DNA of 64,000 bases from Pantoea sp. RIT-PI-b (GCF_001187905.1 NZ_LGIS01000022.1:1-64000); one strand, 5' to 3'; counted from the stretch's first letter, positions 8,170 through 18,508 are shown. The notes: generated from the sequence alone by a model not told the origin. Made by a program: numbers and translations.

Positions 8170-8943
8170 ATGGTGATGAAGAATTTGAGTCATCGGCTGC
8201 CTGTTTCAAATGAACTGGAGCAACAACAGGAAACGCGTCTCTTCTGGCAGCAGTGCCAACGATTCTATACTTTCCAGCCGATTTATCAGGTCTCAGGCCG
8301 CTTGCTGGCCATTGAATTATTGACGGCGGTAACGCATCCCTCCGCGCCAGAAAAAAGGCTGTCGCCCGAAGACTATTTTGAAGCCCTGACTATCGCGCAG
8401 CGGCTCGGTGTCGTCCAGGAGCAGCTGGAGCTGCTGATAACATGGTCACCCTTTTTCCATCAGCGTCAGCTGGTGGCTTCGGTGAATATCGATGGTCCAA
8501 CGCTGATGGAAATTGAGCAGCATGAGTCGATTCGCGCGCTGATCGCGCAGTTGCCGTGGGTGCGCTTTGAACTCACCGAACATCATGCTCTGCCGCAGGA
8601 AGAGATGGTGGCGAAGATGCCGGAACTCGGCCCGCTGTGGCTGGATGATTTTGGCTCTGGCATGGCGAACTTCTCCGCGTTGACCGAACTGCGTTATGAC
8701 TACATCAAACTGTCGCGCGAGCTGTTTATGCTGCTGCGCGCCAGCGATGAAGGCCGCTCCATGTTCTCTATGCTATTGGCGCTAATTAATCGCTACTGCA
8801 ACGGCGTTATCGTGGAGGGCGTGGAAACTGAAGAAGAGTGGCAACAGGTGCGCAGCTCGCCGGCAATGGCGGCGCAGGGCTATTTCTTCTCGCGTCCGGT
8901 GCCGTTTAGCGAGCTGGAACGTATGGCACTTGAGCTTCCCTGA
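8170..8943 (+). CDS. pdeH: c-di-GMP phosphodiesterase PdeH (YhjH), motility-linked
   Basis: Stand-alone EAL-domain phosphodiesterase that lowers c-di-GMP so that YcgR does not brake the flagellar motor. 257 residues from ATG 8170, close to the E. coli 255. The start is chosen because CAGGA lies 7 nt upstream and the sigma-28 promoter ends at 8118. The EAL signature reads E-L-L, as in E. coli YhjH. W-L-D-D-F-G-S-G-M-A-N-F, V-E-G-V-E-T and A-A-Q-G-Y-F-F-S-R-P are intact, so it should be active. It is cytoplasmic, with no membrane segment. A hairpin without a T run separates it from yhjG. Confidence 0.95.
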   Translation: MVMKNLSHRLPVSNELEQQQETRLFWQQCQRFYTFQPIYQVSGRLLAIELLTAVTHPSAPEKRLSPEDYFEALTIAQRLGVVQEQLELLITWSPFFHQRQLVASVNIDGPTLMEIEQHESIRALIAQLPWVRFELTEHHALPQEEMVAKMPELGPLWLDDFGSGMANFSALTELRYDYIKLSRELFMLLRASDEGRSMFSMLLALINRYCNGVIVEGVETEEEWQQVRSSPAMAAQGYFFSRPVPFSELERMALELP

Positions 8944-8956
8944 TCCCGTTCTGCAG

Positions 8957-8982
8957 CGTCTCGACTATCCTTAGTCGAGACG
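8957..8982 (+). terminator. 11-bp stem hairpin between pdeH and yhjG
   Basis: CGTCTCGACTA (8957-8967) and TAGTCGAGACG (8972-8982) form a perfect 11-bp stem with a TCCT loop. No T run follows, and the yhjG Shine-Dalgarno (AAGGAGG, 8992-8998) starts 9 nt later. It could be an inefficient terminator, an RNase-blocking end for pdeH mRNA, or a translation-modulating structure. Confidence 0.55.
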
Positions 8983-9005
8983 TGGAAGGGCAAGGAGGAA
9001 GCAAT

Positions 9006-11066
9006 ATGTCACGTACCCGAAAGATCCTGAGCTGGGTGGTCGGGATTTTTTTATTATTGGTTGTAGTGATTGTGGTGATCATCGCCACCTTTGACTGGAA
9101 CCGCCTAAAACCAACGATAAATCAGAAAGTTTCTGCTGAACTCAATCGTCCTTTCGCTATTCGCGGCGATCTTGGCGTGGCCTGGGTGCGCAATCGCGAG
9201 GAGCCCGGCTGGCGCAGTTGGGTGCCGTGGCCGCAGGTACATGCCGATGATGTGATGCTGGGCAATCCGCCGACGGTTCCTGAAGTCACCATGGTGCATT
9301 TACAGCGGGTAGAAGCGACGATCGCGCCGCTGGCATTGCTGCATAAGCAGATCTACCTGCCGTGGATAAAGATGCAGCAGCCCGACGCGCGGCTGGTGCA
9401 AACCGCGGACAAAAAGAACAACTGGACCTTCGATTTAGCCAGCAGCGATAACAGCAAGGCGAATGCCGCGCCGTCTGCCTGGTCCTTCCGCCTCGACAAC
9501 ATTCTGTTCGATAAAGGGCAGGTACGTTATCGCGATGCCATCAATAAAGCCGATGTCACGGTCACCATCAACCCACTGGGCAAACCGGTGCCGTACGCAC
9601 AGGTGGCGGGCGGTAACGACCAGCAAAAAGGCGCGGGTGATTTTGTCTTTGGCTGGCAGGCGAACGGCACCTACAACAATGAGAAGCTGGAGGGTGACGG
9701 CAAAATTGGCGGCATGTTATCGCTGCGCAGTAAAACCACGCCGTTCCCGCTGCAGGCGGATGTGCGTAATGGTAGCACGCGCGTGCGCATTGACGGCACC
9801 TTGCAAGATCCGCTCAATCTCGGTGGGCTGGATGTGCGCCTGCGCTTCTCCGGTGACACGCTGGCGAACCTGTATGGCCTGACGGGCGTACTGCTGCCCG
9901 ATACGCCGCCGTATGAAACCGACGGTCATTTGATTGCGCGTTTCAACGAGGAGAAAGGGCCGCTGTTCCGCTACGAGAAGTTTAACGGCCATATCGGCGA
10001 CAGCGATATTCACGGTTCGCTCAGCTATCGTCAGGGCAAACCGCGTCCAACCTTAACCGGTGAACTCACTTCGAACCAGCTGCGCATGGCGGATTTGGGG
10101 CCGCTGATTGGCGTCGATTCAGGTAAAGGCAGCGAGAAGACGCAGCAGGCGAAAGCGCAGCGCGGTGAAGCTGCAGCGCAGCCCGCCGACCGCGTGTTGC
10201 CGCATGACAAGTTCGATACCAAAAGCTGGGACGTGATGGATGCGGACGTGAAGTTCAGCGGCAAGCGCATCGAACACAGCAGCAAGCTGCCGTTGAGCGA
10301 TCTTTACACGCATGTACAGCTAAAGAATGGCGACCTGCTGCTCGATCCGCTGCGCTTCGGTATGGCGGGCGGCAGCATTAACTCCACCATTCATCTGGAA
10401 GGCGATCGCAGCCCGATGCGCGGACGCGCCGATCTGCATGCGCGTAAACTGCGTCTGCGTCAGCTGTTCCCGGATGTCACCGCGATGCAAAACAGTTTGG
10501 GTCAGCTGAATGGCGACGCCACGCTGAGCGGCACCGGCAACTCGGTGGCGGATCTGTTGGGCACCAGCAATGGCGAAATGAAACTGCTAATGAATGATGG
10601 CTTGATTAGCCGCAGCCTGATGGAGATTGCGGGCCTGAACGTCGGGAATTATGTGGTGGGGAAACTGTTTGGCGATGATGAGGTGAAGATTAACTGCGCG
10701 GCGACCGATCTGAATATTCGTCAGGGCCTGGCAACGCCGAAGCTGTTCCTGCTGGATACCGAGAATGCGGTGATCAACGTGACCGGCAACGTCAACTTCG
10801 CCAACGAACGTATGGACTTGTCGATCAATCCGGAGAGTAAAGGGATTCGCATCATCACGCTGCGTTCGCCGTTATATGTGCGCGGCACCTTCAAAAATCC
10901 GGATGCCGGGGTGAAAGCCGGACCACTGATTGCACGCGGTGCCGCAGCGATTGCGCTGGGTGCCGTAGTCGCACCAGCCGCAGCATTGGTTGCGCTGATT
11001 TCGCCAAGCGATACGGACGACAACCAGTGCAGTAAGGTGCTGCAGCAGATGAAGAATCAGAAGTGA
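9006..11066 (+). CDS. yhjG: AsmA-family envelope protein YhjG
   Basis: A 686-residue protein, the same length as E. coli YhjG. One N-terminal membrane helix (about 10-30, with a VVVIVVIIATFDW run) is followed by a large beta-rich periplasmic region with the AsmA N-terminal block RLKPTINQKVSAELNRPF. The C-terminal AsmA domain contains MNDGLISRSLMEIAGLNVGN. AsmA-like proteins are thought to move phospholipid to the outer membrane or modulate its assembly. The specific role of YhjG is not established. Start at 9006 because AAGGAGG sits 7 nt upstream. It is downstream of pdeH and may share its transcript. Its stop codon abuts the ppiC stop on the other strand. Confidence 0.92.
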   Translation: MSRTRKILSWVVGIFLLLVVVIVVIIATFDWNRLKPTINQKVSAELNRPFAIRGDLGVAWVRNREEPGWRSWVPWPQVHADDVMLGNPPTVPEVTMVHLQRVEATIAPLALLHKQIYLPWIKMQQPDARLVQTADKKNNWTFDLASSDNSKANAAPSAWSFRLDNILFDKGQVRYRDAINKADVTVTINPLGKPVPYAQVAGGNDQQKGAGDFVFGWQANGTYNNEKLEGDGKIGGMLSLRSKTTPFPLQADVRNGSTRVRIDGTLQDPLNLGGLDVRLRFSGDTLANLYGLTGVLLPDTPPYETDGHLIARFNEEKGPLFRYEKFNGHIGDSDIHGSLSYRQGKPRPTLTGELTSNQLRMADLGPLIGVDSGKGSEKTQQAKAQRGEAAAQPADRVLPHDKFDTKSWDVMDADVKFSGKRIEHSSKLPLSDLYTHVQLKNGDLLLDPLRFGMAGGSINSTIHLEGDRSPMRGRADLHARKLRLRQLFPDVTAMQNSLGQLNGDATLSGTGNSVADLLGTSNGEMKLLMNDGLISRSLMEIAGLNVGNYVVGKLFGDDEVKINCAATDLNIRQGLATPKLFLLDTENAVINVTGNVNFANERMDLSINPESKGIRIITLRSPLYVRGTFKNPDAGVKAGPLIARGAAAIALGAVVAPAAALVALISPSDTDDNQCSKVLQQMKNQK

Positions 11067-11348
11067 TCAGTTACGCCACAGCACTTTGATGATGTGGTAA
11101 CCAAAGGCGGTTTTCACTGGTCCGTAAGGTTGCAGCAGCGGACAGGTGAAGACCGCCTTATCAAATGCCGGCACCATTTGCCCTTTGCGAAATTCACCTA
11201 AGTCGCCGCCGTTGCGGCCAGAGGGGCAGGTAGAGTGCTTTTTCGCCAGTTGCTGAAAGTTTGCGCCTTTCTCCAGCTGGGCCAGCAAGGATTTTGCCTG
11301 CGCTTCCTCTTTCACCAGGATATGTAAAGCCGCCGCGGTTTTCGCCAT
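11067..11348 (-). CDS. ppiC: peptidyl-prolyl cis-trans isomerase C (parvulin)
   Basis: A minimal single-domain parvulin of 93 residues that isomerises X-Pro bonds in the cytoplasm. The fold signature H-I-L-V-K near the N-terminus, [15 protein letters not shown] and terminal F-G-Y-H-I-I-K-V match E. coli PpiC throughout. ATG at 11348 (MAKTAA) is chosen over the ATG one codon earlier because it gives the family start. It is divergent from rep with a 78-bp gap, as in E. coli. The usual neighbours ilvC/ilvY are absent. Its stop (TCA on the plus strand) directly follows the yhjG TGA. Confidence 0.95.
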   Translation of the reverse strand: MAKTAAALHILVKEEAQAKSLLAQLEKGANFQQLAKKHSTCPSGRNGGDLGEFRKGQMVPAFDKAVFTCPLLQPYGPVKTAFGYHIIKVLWRN

Positions 11349-11426
11349 CATTTTGTCTCGTTGTGTATAATCGTCGCGCGAGCATTATACCCACCTTTCT
11401 TTCGAATCAACTGAGCGAATTCCGTT

Positions 11427-13448
11427 ATGCGTCTAAACCCCGGCCAACAACGCGCTGTCGAATTTGTCACCGGTCCTTGTCTGGTGCTGGCCGGTGCGGG
11501 TTCAGGTAAAACCCGTGTGATCACCAATAAAATCGCCCATCTGATCCGCGAGTGTGGCTATCAGGCGCGCCATATCGCCGCCGTGACCTTTACCAATAAA
11601 GCGTCGCGCGAGATGAAAGAGCGTGTGGCGCAAACGCTGGGGCGCAAAGAGGCGCGCGGCCTGATGATTTCAACGTTCCACACGCTGGGACTTGAGATCA
11701 TCAAGCGCGAGTACAAAGCGCTGGGAATGAAATCCAGTTTCTCGCTATTCGACGATCAGGATCAGCTGGCGCTGCTGAAAGACCTGACCAAACAGTGGCT
11801 GGAAGAAGACAAGACGCTGTTACAGCAGCTGATTTCAACTATCTCCAATTGGAAGAACGATCTGGTCGATCCCCAGGGCGCAGCGGGTTTGGCCAAATCG
11901 CAGCGCGACCAGATTTTTGCCCACTGTTATCAGCTGTATGACCAACATCTGAAATCCTGCAACGTGCTGGATTTCGACGATTTAATCGCGCTGCCGACGC
12001 TGCTGCTGCAGCGTAATCAGGAAGTGCGTGAACGCTGGCAGCAGCGTATTCGCTATCTGCTGGTGGACGAATATCAGGATACCAACACCAGCCAGTATGA
12101 ATTGGTGAAGCTGCTGGTCGGCGCGCGGGCGCGTTTTACCGTCGTGGGCGATGACGATCAGTCGATCTACTCGTGGCGTGGTGCGCGACCGCAAAACCTG
12201 GTGCTGCTGCAAGAGGATTTCCCGGCGCTGGAAGTGGTGAAGCTGGAGCAGAATTACCGCTCGACGCAGCGCATCCTAAAATCGGCCAACATCCTTATCG
12301 CTAACAACCCGCACGTGTTTGAGAAGCGCCTGTTCTCTGAACTGGGGCAGGGCAGCGAGTTGAAGGTGCTCAGTGCCAATAATGAGGATCATGAAGCGGA
12401 GCGCGTGGCCGGCGAACTGATTGCGCATCACTTCATCAACAAAACCGCCTACAAAGATTACGCCATTCTCTATCGCGGCAACCATCAGTCGCGCGTGTTT
12501 GAGAAGCAGTTGATGCAGAACCGTATTCCTTATCGCATCTCCGGTGGCACCTCGTTTTTCTCGCGTCCGGAAATCAAGGATTTACTGGCTTATCTGCGCG
12601 TGCTGACCAATCAGGAAGATGACAGTGCGTTTCTGCGCATCGTGAATACGCCGCGTCGGGAGATTGGTCCGGCAACGCTACAAAAGCTGGGCGAATGGGC
12701 CAATCTGCGCAATAAAAGCTTGTATCACGCCAGCTTTGATATGGGCCTGGAGCAAACGCTGAGCGGGCGCGGATTGGAACATCTGCAGCGCTTCACGCAC
12801 TGGCTGAATGAGATTATCCAGCTGACGGAACGCGAGCCGGTTAATGCGGTGCGCGACCTGATTCGCGGCATTGATTACGAGAGCTGGCTGTTTGAAACCT
12901 CTCCCAGCCCGAAAGCGGCTGAGATGCGCATGAAGAACGTCAACCTGCTATTTCAGTGGATGACCGAGATGCTGGAAGGGGACGAACTGAACGAACCGAT
13001 GACGCTGGCGCAGGTGGTGACGCGCTTTACGCTGCGCGACATGATGGAGCGCGGTGAGAGCGACGAGGAGCTCGATCAGGTGCAGCTGATGACGTTGCAC
13101 GCGTCAAAAGGGCTGGAGTTTCCGTATGTCTATCTGGTCGGCATGGAAGAGGGGTTATTGCCGCATCAGAGCAGCATCGATGAGAACAATATCGAAGAGG
13201 AGCGTCGTCTGGCGTATGTGGGCATTACGCGCGCGCAGAAAGAGCTAACCTTTACGCTGTGCCGCGAACGCCGCCAGTACGGTGAACTGATGCGCCCGGA
13301 GCCGAGCCGCTTCCTGCTGGAACTCCCGCAGGACGATGTGGTGTGGGAGCGCGAGAAAAAAGTGGTGAGCGCAGAAGAGCGTGCGAAGACCGGACAGACG
13401 CGCGTTGCCGGGTTAAGGGCGATGCTTGAGAACGCGAAGAAGGGATAA
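11427..13448 (+). CDS. rep: ATP-dependent DNA helicase Rep
   Basis: 3'-5' superfamily 1A helicase that clears proteins ahead of replication forks together with DnaB and supports restart. 673 residues, identical in length to E. coli Rep. Walker A G-A-G-S-G-K-T is at about 28-34. Walker B is D-E-Y-Q-D-T-N, motif [16 protein letters not shown], motif IV Q-N-Y-R-S, and motif [11 protein letters not shown]. The start ATG follows a moderate SD and reads MRLNPGQQ. Convergent with gppA across a repeat-filled 155-bp gap. A second UvrD/Rep paralog, UvrD, is at 43276. Confidence 0.98.
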   Translation: MRLNPGQQRAVEFVTGPCLVLAGAGSGKTRVITNKIAHLIRECGYQARHIAAVTFTNKASREMKERVAQTLGRKEARGLMISTFHTLGLEIIKREYKALGMKSSFSLFDDQDQLALLKDLTKQWLEEDKTLLQQLISTISNWKNDLVDPQGAAGLAKSQRDQIFAHCYQLYDQHLKSCNVLDFDDLIALPTLLLQRNQEVRERWQQRIRYLLVDEYQDTNTSQYELVKLLVGARARFTVVGDDDQSIYSWRGARPQNLVLLQEDFPALEVVKLEQNYRSTQRILKSANILIANNPHVFEKRLFSELGQGSELKVLSANNEDHEAERVAGELIAHHFINKTAYKDYAILYRGNHQSRVFEKQLMQNRIPYRISGGTSFFSRPEIKDLLAYLRVLTNQEDDSAFLRIVNTPRREIGPATLQKLGEWANLRNKSLYHASFDMGLEQTLSGRGLEHLQRFTHWLNEIIQLTEREPVNAVRDLIRGIDYESWLFETSPSPKAAEMRMKNVNLLFQWMTEMLEGDELNEPMTLAQVVTRFTLRDMMERGESDEELDQVQLMTLHASKGLEFPYVYLVGMEEGLLPHQSSIDENNIEEERRLAYVGITRAQKELTFTLCRERRQYGELMRPEPSRFLLELPQDDVVWEREKKVVSAEERAKTGQTRVAGLRAMLENAKKG

Positions 13449-13462
13449 GATTGGTGCGCTTT

Positions 13463-13591
13463 GCCCCTCATCCCAACCTTCTCCCGCAGGCGGGAGAAGG
13501 AGCAGTCCGCTGCGATGATTAGGCTGATAACTAGATTTTAAAACGGGCTTGATCGGTTCCCTCTCCTGTGGGAGAGGGCTAGGGTGAGGGC
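13463..13591. repeat. inverted repeat element between rep and gppA
   Basis: The ends GCCCCTCATCCCAACC and GGGTGAGGGC are imperfect inverted copies. Just inside each is a palindrome: CCTTCTCCCGC-AG-GCGGGAGAAGG (13477-13500) and CCCTCTCC-TGTG-GGAGAGGG (13559-13578). This CCCTCACCC...CTCTCCC type of repeat is widespread in gammaproteobacterial intergenic DNA. It may end transcription from both convergent genes. Confidence 0.75.
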
Positions 13592-13603
13592 ATCCATCAG
13601 CAA

Positions 13604-15088
13604 TCAGGAAATCGTCAGTAACCAGTGCACATATGACTGATAATGGCTCTCCTGCTCCAGCAGCTCGGAACGCAGCGGATGCGCTTCGCGCCACCCTACT
13701 GGCAGTGTCAGATGCAACGCATCATCGTCCGCCTGCAAACGCACGGCCGGTAAAGTGTCATCACGGCGACGACTCGAGAAAATAATCGCTAAACGCAGCA
13801 GACGGCTTAATCGCTCCGCCATACGTGGTGGAACGGCATTTTGCTGCGTCAGTAACGCGAGATCGATGCTGCCGCTTTGATTCTGCAACAGGCAAGCCAG
13901 CATTTTTTTCTGCGCGGGAGTGAAACCAGGAAGATCAAGATGACGAATCAGATAGGCGGCGTGCTGCGGTGCCTGACGGAAATCGACGCTCAGGCCAATT
14001 TCGTGGATTGAGCAGGCGCTCAGCAACAGGTCGCGACATCGGTTATCCAGCTTCCAGCTGCTGCTCACCTGACGGAAGAAACTCTCTGCTAGCTGACGTA
14101 CGCGACCAGCCTGCTCAATATCAATGGCAAAACGACGTTGCACATTTTGCAGCGTGCGGCTGCGGATATCGCGATCAACCGGCAGATGCAGCATGCCATA
14201 CACTAAACCTTCGCGCAGTGCGCCGCCAGCCAGCGTCATACCTTCAATGCTGAGTTCCTGGAAGATGGCGATGAGGATTGATAATCCGCTGGGAAAGACT
14301 AATGCGCGCTCTAGCGTCAATCCTTCAATTTCCAGCTCTTCCAGCTTGCCACATTGAATCGCGCGCTGTTTCAACTGCTGCAGCTTGCTCAGGGTGATGC
14401 GCTCATCCATGCCCTGCGCCATCATAATTTCCTGCAGCGCCTGCACGGTACCGGATGCACCCACACAGATTTGCCAGCCTTTCTCGCGTAGCGCAGCGGC
14501 TACTGGGCGGATCATCTCACGCGCCGCCGTTTCAGCCTGCTCGAAATTCTCTTTCGCCAGATGACGATCGCTGAAATAGCGTTCGAGCCAGGTTACGCAG
14601 CCCATCGATAAGCTAAAGAGCGTGGTGGCGTGCGAACCTTCGCCGGTCACCAGTTCTGTGCTTCCGCCGCCGATATCAACCACTAAACGCTGATCGGAAC
14701 CGCCAGTGGTATGCGCAACACCTTGATAAATCAGGCGCGCTTCCTCTTCGCCACTGATGACATTCACCGGGCAGCCAAGAATTTGTTCAGCGGTAACGAG
14801 AAAATCCTGCGCATTTTCTGCAATGCGCAGCGTGGCGGTTGCCACCACGCGGATCTGTTCCGGGGGAATATCCTGCAGCTGTTCGGAGAACAACTTCAGA
14901 CACTGCCAGCCGCGTTGCATCGCCTCTGCAGAGAGATGATTGGCTTTGTCGAGACCGGCTGCCAGACGCACTTTGCGTTTTATCCGCGCGACGGTCTGAA
15001 TACTGCCAGACACCTCGCGCACCACCAACATATGAAAGCTGTTAGAACCTAAATCAATCGCTGCATAAAGTGACGATGCGCTTAGCAT
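13604..15088 (-). CDS. gppA: guanosine-5'-triphosphate,3'-diphosphate pyrophosphatase GppA
   Basis: Hydrolyses pppGpp to ppGpp in the stringent response and also has exopolyphosphatase activity. 494 residues as in E. coli. Ppx/GppA phosphatase domain with [10 protein letters not shown] near the N-terminus and [10 protein letters not shown] near 145, then a C-terminal HD-like helical domain (I-H-E-I-G-L-S-V-D). The ATG at 15088 ([14 protein letters not shown]) is chosen because upstream in-frame sequence lies inside rhlB and encodes an Arg/Thr/Val-rich stretch not found in the family. Only 7 nt separate it from the rhlB stop, so it is probably cotranscribed and translationally coupled. Confidence 0.96.
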   Translation of the reverse strand: MLSASSLYAAIDLGSNSFHMLVVREVSGSIQTVARIKRKVRLAAGLDKANHLSAEAMQRGWQCLKLFSEQLQDIPPEQIRVVATATLRIAENAQDFLVTAEQILGCPVNVISGEEEARLIYQGVAHTTGGSDQRLVVDIGGGSTELVTGEGSHATTLFSLSMGCVTWLERYFSDRHLAKENFEQAETAAREMIRPVAAALREKGWQICVGASGTVQALQEIMMAQGMDERITLSKLQQLKQRAIQCGKLEELEIEGLTLERALVFPSGLSILIAIFQELSIEGMTLAGGALREGLVYGMLHLPVDRDIRSRTLQNVQRRFAIDIEQAGRVRQLAESFFRQVSSSWKLDNRCRDLLLSACSIHEIGLSVDFRQAPQHAAYLIRHLDLPGFTPAQKKMLACLLQNQSGSIDLALLTQQNAVPPRMAERLSRLLRLAIIFSSRRRDDTLPAVRLQADDDALHLTLPVGWREAHPLRSELLEQESHYQSYVHWLLTIS

Positions 15089-15095
15089 GGTGTGC

Positions 15096-16391
15096 TTAAC
15101 CTGAACGCTTACGGTTGCTATTGCGCGGCGCGCCGCTGCGACGGTTACTGTTGTTACCGCCACGGCGTGGACCGTTTCCTGTGCGGCTGCGTTGCAGGCG
15201 CTTCGGTGGTGGCAGTTCGTTTAGCAATGCATCGCTGTTGTACTTGCTGACCGGAATACCGTGACCAATGTACTCTTCAATCGCCGGCAGGTTCAGCGCG
15301 TACTCTTCACACGCCAGGCTGATGGAGTGACCGCTGGCTCCCGCGCGGCCCGTACGGCCAATGCGGTGTACGTAGTCTTCGCGATCGTCTGGCAGATCGT
15401 AGTTGAACACATGCGTTACCGCAGGAATGTGCAGACCACGTGCGGCGACGTCGGTAGCGACCAGGATATCGACATCACCTTTGGTGAAATCGTCGAGGAT
15501 GCGCAAACGTTTTTTCTGTGCAACATCACCGGTCAGCAGACCGACGCGATGACCATCGGCAGCCAAATGGCCCCAAATGTCTTCACAGCGATGTTTGGTG
15601 TTGGCGAAAATAATGGCGCGATCGGGCCACTCTTCTTCAACCAGCGTTTGCAGCAAGCGCATTTTCTCTTCGTTAGAAGGGTAGAAAAGCTCTTCTTTAA
15701 TGCGATGGCCGGTTTTCTGCTCGGGTTCCACTTCCACGTATTCGGCGTTGTTCATGTGCTCAAACGCCAATTCACGCACGCGGTAAGACAAGGTGGCAGA
15801 GAACAGCATACTTAGGCGTTGGGTGGCCGGCGGCATGCGGCGGAACAGCCAACGAATGTCTTTAATAAAGCCGAGATCGAACATGCGATCGGCTTCATCC
15901 AGCACAACAACCTGAATGGCGCCAAGGTTGACATGGTTCTGCTTGGCATAGTCGATCAGACGTCCGGTGGTGCCCACCAGGATGTCGACGCCATCTGCCA
16001 GCACTTTCAGTTGTTTATCGTAGCCGTCGCCACCATAAGCCAGGCCCAGCTTTAAGCCAGTTACCTTCGCTAACGGTTCAGCATCGGCATGAATTTGTAC
16101 GGCGAGCTCACGCGTTGGGGCCATGATCAGCGCACGTGGCTGATTGATCTGGCGACCTTCTGCGGCAGGATGAGAAAGAAGATAATGAAACGTTGACGTC
16201 AGGAACGCCATCGTTTTGCCGGTACCGGTTTGCGCCTGACCCGCGACATCACGCCCTGAAAGCGTAAAAGGCAACGCGAGCGCCTGGATAGGCGTGCAGT
16301 TAGAAAAGCCTTTGGTATCAAGGGCTTCTACCACCTGAGGGTGCAGGGCGAAGTCGGAAAACTTCTGTTCAGTTAAGTGTGTTTTGCTCAT
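15096..16391 (-). CDS. rhlB: DEAD-box RNA helicase RhlB
   Basis: RNA helicase of the RNase E degradosome. 431 residues: Q motif with C-T-P-I-Q at about 33-37, Walker A A-Q-T-G-T-G-K-T, the D-E-A-D box in [14 protein letters not shown], and the helicase C motifs R-G-L-H-I-P and [10 protein letters not shown]. The C-terminal tail (about 395-431) is a basic Arg/Asn/Gly-rich segment, typical of RhlB and implicated in RNA binding. First gene of the rhlB-gppA pair and divergent from trxA across 117 bp, exactly as in E. coli. Confidence 0.97.
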   Translation of the reverse strand: MSKTHLTEQKFSDFALHPQVVEALDTKGFSNCTPIQALALPFTLSGRDVAGQAQTGTGKTMAFLTSTFHYLLSHPAAEGRQINQPRALIMAPTRELAVQIHADAEPLAKVTGLKLGLAYGGDGYDKQLKVLADGVDILVGTTGRLIDYAKQNHVNLGAIQVVVLDEADRMFDLGFIKDIRWLFRRMPPATQRLSMLFSATLSYRVRELAFEHMNNAEYVEVEPEQKTGHRIKEELFYPSNEEKMRLLQTLVEEEWPDRAIIFANTKHRCEDIWGHLAADGHRVGLLTGDVAQKKRLRILDDFTKGDVDILVATDVAARGLHIPAVTHVFNYDLPDDREDYVHRIGRTGRAGASGHSISLACEEYALNLPAIEEYIGHGIPVSKYNSDALLNELPPPKRLQRSRTGNGPRRGGNNSNRRSGAPRNSNRKRSG

Positions 16392-16460
16392 AGTGTGGTA
16401 GAATATCAGCTTACTAGCGCTTTACGAAAGCGTATCCGATGAAATAAAGTCAACCTACGT

Positions 16461-16469
16461 TGGTATAAT
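16461..16469 (+). promoter_or_regulatory. extended -10 promoter element of trxA
   Basis: TGGTATAAT is a perfect -10 hexamer preceded by TG, 40 bp upstream of the trxA start. No strong -35 is present, as expected for an extended -10 promoter. Confidence 0.6.
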
Positions 16470-16508
16470 TTACGCCAATTCGCCAGGCACAATCTTTTGG
16501 AGTTAAAC

Positions 16509-16841
16509 ATGAGCAGCGATAAGATCGTTCACTTGACCGATGACAGTTTCGACACAAACGTACTGAAAGCAGACGGTGTCACTCTGGTAGATTTCTGGGC
16601 TGAATGGTGTGGTCCTTGCAAAATGATCGCCCCAATCCTCGACGAAGTCGCCGAAGAGTACGAAGGTAAGCTTACCATCGCTAAGTTGAACATTGATGAC
16701 AACCCGGGTACTGCGCCTAAATATGGCATCCGCGGTATCCCAACTCTGCTGCTGTTCAAGAACGGCGAAGTGGCGGCAACCAAGGTTGGCGCACTGTCTA
16801 AAGGCCAGTTAAAAGAGTTCCTGAACGCCAACCTGGCCTAA
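16509..16841 (+). CDS. trxA: thioredoxin 1
   Basis: Cytoplasmic dithiol reductant and hydrogen donor for ribonucleotide reductase and methionine sulfoxide reductases. 110 residues with the W-C34-G-P-C37-K active site in [11 protein letters not shown], the buried Asp in L-V-D-F, and cis-Pro in G-I-P-T-L. ATG 16509 (MSSDKIVHL) follows TTGGAGTTAAAC, a good SD. An upstream in-frame ATG at 16497 has no counterpart in the family. One residue longer than E. coli TrxA. rho follows after a long leader. Confidence 0.98.
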   Translation: MSSDKIVHLTDDSFDTNVLKADGVTLVDFWAEWCGPCKMIAPILDEVAEEYEGKLTIAKLNIDDNPGTAPKYGIRGIPTLLLFKNGEVAATKVGALSKGQLKEFLNANLA

Positions 16842-17186
16842 GCCCGGCGCGGTGTTTGTTCCGCAGTGGTGAATTTTTTCGCCACTGCTGGACGTCTCAC
16901 TTTAAGCGTGTTAAGTTGAGTTCACTGCATTACGCTCTTACCTTGTAGTTTGCATCTAAGTTTTCCCTTGTCAGACCCTACTCGCAATGAACGTTATCGT
17001 GGTTTGGCAATCTGATGACTAGCACATTCGGCATCATCTTTCGACTGTCTCCTCGTTTCCTATCGCCACATCTGACGATAATCGTCGAGCTGAGTTGAAA
17101 AAGAGCCATTAACAGGCATGGAATTTTTGCCATACCACTCACGACAATCATTTCGAGAATTACCCCGAGTTTAAGAACCCATCACT
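16842..17186 (+). promoter_or_regulatory. rho leader region (345 bp)
   Basis: The gap between trxA and rho is long and C-rich with few strong stems, as expected for the rho leader. In E. coli this region mediates Rho autoregulation by premature Rho-dependent termination and encodes a short leader peptide, rhoL. I could not find a peptide resembling E. coli RhoL. One short ORF is listed separately (17015). No clear promoter was picked out. Confidence 0.5.
17015..17098 (+). CDS. possible 27-residue leader ORF upstream of rho
   Basis: ATG 17015 to TGA 17096-17098 encodes M-T-S-T-F-G-I-I-F-R-L-S-P-R and so on. It sits where rhoL lies in E. coli but does not resemble that peptide, and no clear SD precedes it. 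It could be a diverged leader peptide or chance. Confidence 0.25.
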   Translation: MTSTFGIIFRLSPRFLSPHLTIIVELS

Positions 17187-18446
17187 ATGAATCTTACCGA
17201 ATTAAAGAATACGCCGGTTTCTGAGCTGATTACCCTCGGCGAAAATATGGGGCTGGAAAACCAGGCGCGTATGCGCAAGCAGGATATTATTTTCTCTATC
17301 CTGAAACAGCACGCAAAAAGCGGCGAAGACATCTTTGGTGATGGTGTGCTGGAGATACTGCAGGACGGATTTGGTTTCCTCCGTTCTGGAGACAGCTCCT
17401 ACCTCGCCGGTCCCGATGATATCTACGTCTCTCCTAGCCAAATCCGCCGCTTCAACCTCCGCACTGGTGACACCATTTCTGGCAAGATTCGTCCGCCAAA
17501 AGAGGGTGAACGCTACTTTGCGCTGTTGAAAGTTAACGAAGTTAACTACGACAAGCCGGAGAACGCGCGCAACAAGATTCTGTTCGAAAACCTCACGCCG
17601 TTGCATGCCAGCAAACGCATGCGTATGGAGCGCGGTAATGGCTCGACTGAAGACCTGACAGCACGCGTGCTGGATCTGGCTTCGCCGATTGGTCGTGGTC
17701 AACGTGGTCTGATCGTGGCGCCGCCGAAAGCGGGTAAAACCATGCTGCTGCAGAACATTGCGCAGAGCATTGCCTACAACTATCCAGATTGCCTGCTGAT
17801 GGTACTGCTGATTGACGAACGTCCGGAAGAAGTGACCGAGATGCAGCGTCTGGTTAAAGGTGAAGTCATCGCTTCTACCTTTGATGAGCCAGCTTCACGT
17901 CACGTGCAGGTTGCTGAGATGGTGATTGAGAAGGCCAAGCGTCTGGTTGAGCACAAAAAAGATGTCATCATCCTGCTCGACTCCATCACCCGTTTAGCGC
18001 GTGCCTATAACACTGTGGTACCTGCATCAGGCAAAGTCCTGACCGGTGGTGTGGATGCCAACGCCCTGCATCGTCCAAAGCGTTTCTTCGGCGCGGCACG
18101 TAACGTGGAAGAGGGCGGTAGCCTAACCATTATCGCCACCGCACTGGTTGATACCGGTTCGAAGATGGACGAAGTGATTTACGAAGAGTTTAAAGGTACA
18201 GGTAACATGGAATTGCACCTCTCGCGTAAAATCGCTGAGAAGCGTGTGTTCCCAGCGATTGATTACAATCGTTCCGGTACCCGTAAAGAAGAGCTGCTCA
18301 CCACTCAGGAAGAGCTGCAGAAGATGTGGATCCTGCGCAAAATCATCCATCCTATGGGTGAAATCGACGCAATGGAGTTTCTCATCAACAAACTGGCTAT
18401 GACCAAAACCAACGACGAATTCTTCGATATGATGAAGCGTTCATAA
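17187..18446 (+). CDS. rho: transcription termination factor Rho
   Basis: Hexameric RNA-dependent ATPase that terminates transcription at rut sites. 419 residues, the same as E. coli. It has an N-terminal helical domain, then a cold-shock-like RNA-binding domain with D-G-F-G-F-L-R (about 61-67). Walker A A-P-P-K-A-G-K-T is at about 178-185 and Walker B is L-L-I-D-E-R. The R-loop is near [13 protein letters not shown]. The sequence is essentially invariant within the order. Followed by two hairpins before wecA. Confidence 0.99.
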   Translation: MNLTELKNTPVSELITLGENMGLENQARMRKQDIIFSILKQHAKSGEDIFGDGVLEILQDGFGFLRSGDSSYLAGPDDIYVSPSQIRRFNLRTGDTISGKIRPPKEGERYFALLKVNEVNYDKPENARNKILFENLTPLHASKRMRMERGNGSTEDLTARVLDLASPIGRGQRGLIVAPPKAGKTMLLQNIAQSIAYNYPDCLLMVLLIDERPEEVTEMQRLVKGEVIASTFDEPASRHVQVAEMVIEKAKRLVEHKKDVIILLDSITRLARAYNTVVPASGKVLTGGVDANALHRPKRFFGAARNVEEGGSLTIIATALVDTGSKMDEVIYEEFKGTGNMELHLSRKIAEKRVFPAIDYNRSGTRKEELLTTQEELQKMWILRKIIHPMGEIDAMEFLINKLAMTKTNDEFFDMMKRS

Positions 18447-18457
18447 GTTGCATGTGT

Positions 18458-18481
18458 AGAGCCGCTAAGCCAAGCGGCTCT
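18458..18481 (+). terminator. hairpin after rho (first)
   Basis: AGAGCCGCT (18458-18466) pairs with AGCGGCTCT (18473-18481) over 9 bp, 12 nt after the rho stop. Only TTCG follows, so it is a weak terminator or an RNA-end protector. A canonical terminator lies 28 bp downstream. Confidence 0.55.
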
Positions 18482-18508
18482 TCGCACAATTTGCCAGGAA
18501 TTATTGCT

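Noticed and set aside
15089..15163. N-terminal extension of gppA
   Set aside because: It is read from the rhlB 3' end in another frame, giving a low-complexity Ala/Thr/Val stretch absent from GppA proteins.
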